From contig JAZNGT010000042.1 in the NCBI GenBank assembly GCA_045576635.1, positions 1 to 35,541 on the forward strand: a stretch of DNA of 35,541 nucleotides, written 5' to 3'. The stretch's first letter is position 1. Every line of letters starts with the position of its first letter. This stretch comes from Congzhengia sp045576635 (GTDB taxonomy: Bacteria; Bacillota; Clostridia; UBA1381; UBA9506). This document shows, piece by piece, positions 31,416 to 35,541 of this stretch. The position numbers and the translations under genes were made by a program. A model generated the notes under the pieces. That model searched no databases and had not been told where the DNA came from. It worked only from the letters and a program-made list of their open reading frames with translations.

Positions 31416-32647
31416 AATGAAAGTTCCTTTCCTGCACTTAATCCAGCAAGATGGCCGGTGGAGTAGGCAATTTGCAGATTAAATCCGCCTGTATATGCAT
31501 CTACATCAATCAGTTCACCGGCAAAATAAAGCCCTGGCACAAGACGAGATTCCATCGTTTTGGGATTGATTTCTTTTGTAGAAACGCCACCCGATGTTAT
31601 AATTGCTTCTGCAATCGGGCGTGTACCGGTAATTTCAAATGTGAGATTTTTAATTGTGTGCACCAAAGAAAGACGCTCTTTTTTTGTGATATCGCGCACC
31701 TTTTTTCGCTCCGGAATACCGGAAAGTAAAACTATAATCGGTATCATTTTTTGCGGCAAGAGCGCATCCAATGCATTGATAAAGTCACGGTTTGATTCTT
31801 TTTCAAAATCTCTTAATATGCGCTTGTCCAAAGCGACTTCATCAAGCGCAGGCTTTAAATCAACCGTAAGCGTGTAGCGTTTGTTTTTTAAATCTGTAAG
31901 ATGCGAACTACCGCTTAAAATAATGGGTCCAGAAACACCGTAATGTGTAAAGAGCATTTCGCCAAAGTCTTCGTAAATTTTTTTTTTGTTTTCATCATAA
32001 AATGTAGCAGAAACATTTTTGAGCGAAAGCCCCATCAGTTTTTTGGGAATGTCTCCGCGAACGGTCAGGGGAACAAGAGATGGTTTTAGCGGGCAAATGG
32101 TGTGACCAAGTGATTTTGCAAAGGTGTAACCGTCGCCGGTAGAACCCGTCCCAGGATACGAAGCGCCTCCTGTTGCTAAAATTACTTTGTCTGTAAACAC
32201 AGATTTTCCGTTTTCGAGTAAAACGGAAAAACCATCTTCTTTTTTTATAATCGAAGTCACGGTTGCTCGTTTTGCAGAAACGCCCATATCTTTTGCATAT
32301 TGCTTTAATGCATCGACCACGGATTTTGCTTTATCGCTTACGGGAAATACGCGGTTTCCGCGTTCTGTTTTGGTCTTGACGCCATAGCGGGATAAAAGAT
32401 CCAGCATATCCTGATTGTCAAACGCGTAGAATGCACTGTGCATAAATTTTCCATTTACGGGAATATTATGAATAAATTCTGAAATGTCTGCGGCATTTGT
32501 AATATTGCAGCGTCCTTTTCCGGTGATACCGAGTTTTTTTCCGAGATACGCATTCTTCTCAAAGAGCAAAACCGAAGCACCCCCAGATGCCGCTGCTGCC
32601 GCCGCCATAATCCCTGCGGGACCGCCGCCTACTACGACCACTTTCAT
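31412..32647 (-). CDS. BaiN/YhiN-family FAD-dependent oxidoreductase
   Basis: A 411-residue flavoprotein of the HI0933/YhiN family. It begins with the FAD-binding VVVGGGPAGIMAAAAA, then the family hallmark GKKLGITGKGRCNITN (about 42-57), and ends with TSGGVSTKEINPKTMES and LYFAGELIDVDAYTGGFNLQ. Members are widespread with poorly defined substrates; BaiN of a gut Clostridium acts on bile acid intermediates, but that activity cannot be inferred here. The start is the ATG at 32647 after GGGGG; the in-frame upstream extension to 32713 would begin upstream of the promoter and is impossible if that promoter is right. First gene of the operon with hflX and yigZ. Confidence 0.92.
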   Translation of the reverse strand: MKVVVVGGGPAGIMAAAAAASGGASVLLFEKNAYLGKKLGITGKGRCNITNAADISEFIHNIPVNGKFMHSAFYAFDNQDMLDLLSRYGVKTKTERGNRVFPVSDKAKSVVDALKQYAKDMGVSAKRATVTSIIKKEDGFSVLLENGKSVFTDKVILATGGASYPGTGSTGDGYTFAKSLGHTICPLKPSLVPLTVRGDIPKKLMGLSLKNVSATFYDENKKKIYEDFGEMLFTHYGVSGPIILSGSSHLTDLKNKRYTLTVDLKPALDEVALDKRILRDFEKESNRDFINALDALLPQKMIPIIVLLSGIPERKKVRDITKKERLSLVHTIKNLTFEITGTRPIAEAIITSGGVSTKEINPKTMESRLVPGLYFAGELIDVDAYTGGFNLQIAYSTGHLAGLSAGKELSL

Positions 32648-32680
32648 ACATAATACCCCCTTTCCGATTTCTATATATTT

Positions 32681-32709
32681 AGTATAGCAGAAAACTGTGT
32701 GTTTTACAA
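32681..32709 (-). promoter_or_regulatory. Promoter of the flavoprotein-hflX-yigZ operon
   Basis: On the minus strand, TTGTAA (32704-32709) and TATACT (32681-32686) have a 17-bp spacer. The expected start near 32674 leaves a leader of about 27 bases before the ATG at 32647. Confidence 0.75.
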
Positions 32710-32797
32710 TCAATAGGAAAAACGGAGTAAATAAAACGATTTTAAAGAAATTTCAAGAAAACAAGAGGTATTTTTAAAATTTGACAATTCATAAAGT

Positions 32798-32826
32798 TTG
32801 CCAAAACTCCATTTTTTGGGTAAGAT
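32798..32826 (+). promoter_or_regulatory. Promoter of groESL
   Basis: TTGCCA (32798-32803) and TAAGAT (32821-32826) are 17 bp apart. The start site would fall near 32834, at the left edge of the CIRCE operator. TTGACA at 32781-32786 is a better -35 match but has no -10 box at the right distance. Confidence 0.7.
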
Positions 32827-32834
32827 AGAACATG

Positions 32835-32861
32835 TTAGCACTCTCTTTCATAGAGTGCTAA
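32835..32861 (+). promoter_or_regulatory. CIRCE operator (HrcA binding site)
   Basis: TTAGCACTC (32835-32843), nine bases, GAGTGCTAA (32853-32861): an exact copy of the CIRCE inverted repeat. HrcA bound here would block groESL transcription until heat or misfolded protein titrates GroEL. hrcA itself is not in the window. Confidence 0.97.
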
Positions 32862-32906
32862 CTTCTATGTTAATCATGTCATTTGAACATACAGGAGGTA
32901 ACAGTT

Positions 32907-33191
32907 ATGAACATTAAACCTTTGGGTGACAGAGTTGTCATCAGAATGGTAGAAACAGAAGAAACAACCAAGAGCGGTATCGTGCTTCCCGGCTCTGCAA
33001 AAGAAAAACCGCAGATTGCCGAAGTTGTTGCGGTTGGCCCTGGCGGAATGGTTGATGGAAAAGAAATCGTAATGGAACTTTCCGTTGGCGACAAGGTCAT
33101 TACAAGCAAATACGCAGGAACAGAAATCAAACTTGACGGCACAGAATACACCATCTTAAAGCAGAGTGACGTTCTTGCTAAGATTCAGTAA
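32907..33191 (+). CDS. groES: Co-chaperonin GroES
   Basis: The 94-residue Cpn10 lid of the GroEL folding chamber. It starts KPLGDRVVIRM, contains the mobile loop with KSGIVLPGSAKEKPQ, and ends in TILKQSDVLAKI. The ATG at 32907 follows AGGAGGT by 7 bases; a longer in-frame reading from 32883 begins before the ribosome-binding site. Controlled by the CIRCE element upstream and co-transcribed with groEL after 16 bp. Confidence 0.97.
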   Translation: MNIKPLGDRVVIRMVETEETTKSGIVLPGSAKEKPQIAEVVAVGPGGMVDGKEIVMELSVGDKVITSKYAGTEIKLDGTEYTILKQSDVLAKIQ

Positions 33192-33207
33192 CGGGAGGTA
33201 AACATAA

Positions 33208-34836
33208 ATGGCAAAGGATATTTTATTTGGAGAAGAGGCAAGAAAAGCGCTTGAAAAAGGCGTAAATCAGCTTGCAGATACAGTAAAAGTAACTATGGGT
33301 CCCAAAGGCAGAAATGTTGTTTTAGATAAAAAATTTGGAGCACCCTTAATTACAAATGACGGTGTTACCATTGCAAAAGAGATTGATTTAGAATGTCCCT
33401 TTGAAAACATGGGCGCACAACTCGTAAAAGAAGTTGCAACAAAGACAAACGATGTTGCAGGTGACGGCACCACAACCGCTACGTTACTCGCACAGGCATT
33501 GGTACACGAGGGCTTAAAAAATATCGCGGCAGGCGCAAACCCGATGATTGTAAAAAAGGGTATTCAAAAGGCAGTTGACGCAGCTACAAAGTACATTTTA
33601 TCTGCAAGCCAAAAAGTAAAAGGCAAAGAAGATATCGCACGTGTTGCTGCAATTTCTGCGGCTGACGAAAAGGTAGGCGAACTCATTGCCGACGCAATGG
33701 AAAAAGTAACAAATGACGGCGTTATCACAGTTGAAGAATCCAAAACCGCTGAAACCTATTCCGAAGTGGTAGAAGGTATGCAGTTTGACCGCGGTTACAT
33801 TTCTCCTTACATGGTAACAGATACCGACAAAATGGAAGCGGTATTAGACGACGCTTACATTTTGATTACCGATAAGAAAATTTCAAATATTCAGGACCTG
33901 TTGCCTGTTTTAGAGCAGATTGTAAATCAGGGTAAAAAATTGGTTATCATTGCAGAAGATGTTGAAGGCGAAGCACTTGCAACACTGCTCGTGAACAAAC
34001 TCCGCGGCACCTTTACCTGTGTTGCTGTAAAAGCACCTGGCTTTGGTGACAGAAGAAAAGAAATGCTCAAAGACATTGCAACCTTAACCGGCGGCGAAGT
34101 TATCACAGAAGAACTTGGCTTAGACATCAAAGAAACACAGATTTCTCAGCTCGGCCGTGCGCGTCAGGTAAAAGTACAGAAAGAAAATACCATTATCGTT
34201 GACGGTGCTGGCGATGCAGAAGCAATCAAAGCACGTGTTGCACAGATTAAAACACAGATTGAAGAAACCACATCTGAATTCGATAAAGAAAAACTTCAGG
34301 AGCGCTTAGCAAAACTTGCAGGCGGTGTAGCAGTTATCAAAGTTGGTGCTGCAACCGAAACCGAAATGAAGGAAATGAAACTTCGCATCGAAGACGCACT
34401 TGCTGCAACAAAAGCAGCGGTAGAAGAGGGAATTGTTCCCGGTGGCGGTACGACCTATATCAACGCTACAAAAGCAGTTGCAGAACTTTTAGATACTTTA
34501 ACCGGCGACGAAAAAACCGGTGTACAGATTGTACTCAAAGCGTTAGATGAGCCTGTAAAACAGATTGCGAAAAACGCAGGATTAGAAGGCTCTGTTATCG
34601 TTGAAAAGGTGAGAGAATCAAAAGATGCAATCGGCTTTAACGCACTTACAGAAGAGTATGTTGATATGATGAAGGCAGGTATCGTAGATCCTACAAAGGT
34701 AACACGTTCTGCACTTCAAAATGCAGCAAGCGTTGCAGCAATGATTTTAACAACAGAATCATTGGTTGCAGATAAACCTGCTCCGGAAGCAGCACCCCAG
34801 ATGGCTGGCGGAATGCCCGGCGGAATGGGATTCTAA
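33208..34836 (+). CDS. groEL: Chaperonin GroEL
   Basis: The 542-residue Cpn60 subunit of the double-ring ATP-dependent folding machine. It shows TMGPKGRNVVLD, the nucleotide-binding GDGTTTATLLAQ (about residues 85-96), the conserved AAVEEGIVPGGG (about 404-415), and the flexible C-terminal tail GGMPGGMGF. Length and motifs are those of a normal housekeeping GroEL. A GGGAGGT lies 8-9 bases before the ATG. The operon ends at a strong terminator 10 bases downstream. Confidence 0.98.
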   Translation: MAKDILFGEEARKALEKGVNQLADTVKVTMGPKGRNVVLDKKFGAPLITNDGVTIAKEIDLECPFENMGAQLVKEVATKTNDVAGDGTTTATLLAQALVHEGLKNIAAGANPMIVKKGIQKAVDAATKYILSASQKVKGKEDIARVAAISAADEKVGELIADAMEKVTNDGVITVEESKTAETYSEVVEGMQFDRGYISPYMVTDTDKMEAVLDDAYILITDKKISNIQDLLPVLEQIVNQGKKLVIIAEDVEGEALATLLVNKLRGTFTCVAVKAPGFGDRRKEMLKDIATLTGGEVITEELGLDIKETQISQLGRARQVKVQKENTIIVDGAGDAEAIKARVAQIKTQIEETTSEFDKEKLQERLAKLAGGVAVIKVGAATETEMKEMKLRIEDALAATKAAVEEGIVPGGGTTYINATKAVAELLDTLTGDEKTGVQIVLKALDEPVKQIAKNAGLEGSVIVEKVRESKDAIGFNALTEEYVDMMKAGIVDPTKVTRSALQNAASVAAMILTTESLVADKPAPEAAPQMAGGMPGGMGF

Positions 34837-34845
34837 AATAAAATC

Positions 34846-34879
34846 AATATCCCCCAGTTAAAATGGGGGATATTTTTTT
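34846..34879 (+). terminator. Terminator of groESL
   Basis: AATATCCCCCA (34846-34856) pairs perfectly with TGGGGGATATT (34864-34874) around a 7-base loop, and five further T follow. Confidence 0.92.
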
Positions 34880-34903
34880 CAAATGAAACGAATAGGTGAG
34901 AAA

Positions 34904-35541
34904 ATGAAACGATATGCGTTCTTTTTAGATATTGATGGTACACTTGCAAAAGGCGGGGTGGTGCATCCTGATAATGCAAGGCTTATAAAAGAGGCTCAAA
35001 AAATGGGGCACTACGTGCTTTTAAACACAGGGCGGTCGTATGCCTATATTCCGGAATTTGTTACCGCCTGCGCCAATTTTGACGGCTTTGTTTCGGGGCT
35101 TGGTGCTGATGTAAGAGTAAAAGGGACACAAATTCTGTCAAAAACGTTACCCAAAGAACTTTTGCAAAAGCTTTCTGTACCGTTTCTCGATATGCCGGAC
35201 GTAGTTGCGCTTTTTGAGGGAGAAGAACGCGTGTACTACACAAAGGCGTGGTATGATGTGGTAGACGGTATCCCGATAAACAAAACGGAAAGCTTTCACA
35301 CAATCTATCAAAATGCAAGAATTTCAAAACTCACCACAGAGCCGGTTGATAAAGAAATCTTTACGCCTTATTTAGACGAAATAACGCTCTATGACCACGG
35401 GAAATATTTTGAAATCGGTTTAAAAGGTTGTACCAAGGCAAATGGTATGCTCCTTGCGGCAGAAAAACTCGGAATTCCGAAAGAGCAGTGTGTTGCCATG
35501 GGAGACAGTATAAACGATGAAGAAATGCTGAAAAGCGCCGG
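34904..35541 (+). CDS. Cof-type HAD-superfamily hydrolase, truncated by the window edge
   Basis: The frame is open from the ATG at 34904 to the last base, about 212 codons. Motif I, FFLDIDGTLAKGG, has the nucleophile Asp9 and the acid/base Asp11. Motif II is LNTGRS, and the metal-binding motif GDSINDEEM occurs just before the edge, with a C2-type cap domain between. This matches Cof-type sugar-phosphate or nucleotide phosphatases; the substrate is unknown. AGGTGAG lies 4-5 bases upstream; an in-frame ATG at 34883 has no ribosome-binding site. Only the last few dozen codons should be missing. Confidence 0.9.
   Translation, partial: MKRYAFFLDIDGTLAKGGVVHPDNARLIKEAQKMGHYVLLNTGRSYAYIPEFVTACANFDGFVSGLGADVRVKGTQILSKTLPKELLQKLSVPFLDMPDVVALFEGEERVYYTKAWYDVVDGIPINKTESFHTIYQNARISKLTTEPVDKEIFTPYLDEITLYDHGKYFEIGLKGCTKANGMLLAAEKLGIPKEQCVAMGDSINDEEMLKSA

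Noticed and set aside
32781..32786. TTGACA as the -35 box of groESL
   Set aside because: No -10 box occurs 16-18 bp downstream; TTGCCA at 32798 with TAAGAT at 32821 fits better and places the start at CIRCE.

Overview
The window is a moderately AT-rich, gene-dense chromosomal segment from a low-GC Gram-positive bacterium, most likely an anaerobic, spore-forming member of class Clostridia (Bacillota). The evidence is a germination protease gene (gpr), a subunit of a ferredoxin-type 2-oxoacid oxidoreductase, a pta-ackA acetate pathway, a CIRCE-controlled groESL operon, TrmFO and TrmK, strong Shine-Dalgarno sites, and several TTG/GTG starts. I see no prophage, insertion sequence, CRISPR array, rRNA or tRNA. 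I cannot name the species.

Layout. (1) 1-2956: ilvE, rho, and a tiny 41-residue Asn/Gln-rich ORF ending at a bidirectional terminator. (2) 2955-5551: an araC-type regulator on the minus strand, divergent from trmK-nif3, each side with a near-consensus promoter. (3) 5553-11923: lon-engB, an Lrp-type regulator overlapping an aminotransferase, trmL, xseB and ispA. (4) 11924-13337: the highlight, a ~650-nt gene-free stretch that folds as a closed structured RNA and is followed by a small four-helix membrane protein. Its position directly after xseB-ispA identifies it as the OLE (Ornate, Large, Extremophilic) RNA with its partner OapA. (5) 13352-18584: aroE, a DUF2156 protein, trmFO and a PcrA/UvrD helicase, tightly packed behind oapA. 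(6) 18629-24031: gpr (minus), then metG, pta and ackA. (7) 24167-26808 (minus): murA, an orphan 2-oxoacid oxidoreductase gamma subunit, and pgeF. (8) 26995-29458: a polar amino acid ABC transporter (binding protein, permease, ATPase). (9) 29498-32647 (minus): a BaiN-like flavoprotein, hflX and yigZ, overlapping by 4 and 8 bases. (10) 32798-34836: groES-groEL with promoter and a perfect CIRCE operator. (11) 34904-end: a HAD hydrolase cut by the window edge.

How the genes fit together. Most are housekeeping: isoprenoid precursor chain elongation (ispA), shikimate pathway (aroE), tRNA modification (trmK, trmL, trmFO), proteostasis (lon, groESL), GTPases of ribosome assembly and rescue (engB, hflX), cell-wall synthesis and editing (murA, pgeF), acetate and ATP production (pta-ackA), and amino acid metabolism and uptake. 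The unusual component is the OLE RNA-OapA pair, a membrane-associated ribonucleoprotein of incompletely understood function. Here it has its own promoter, a terminator-like hairpin, and aroE rather than dxs downstream. The best candidates for undescribed biology are the Asn/Gln-rich microprotein beside rho and the orphan oxidoreductase subunit in the murA operon.
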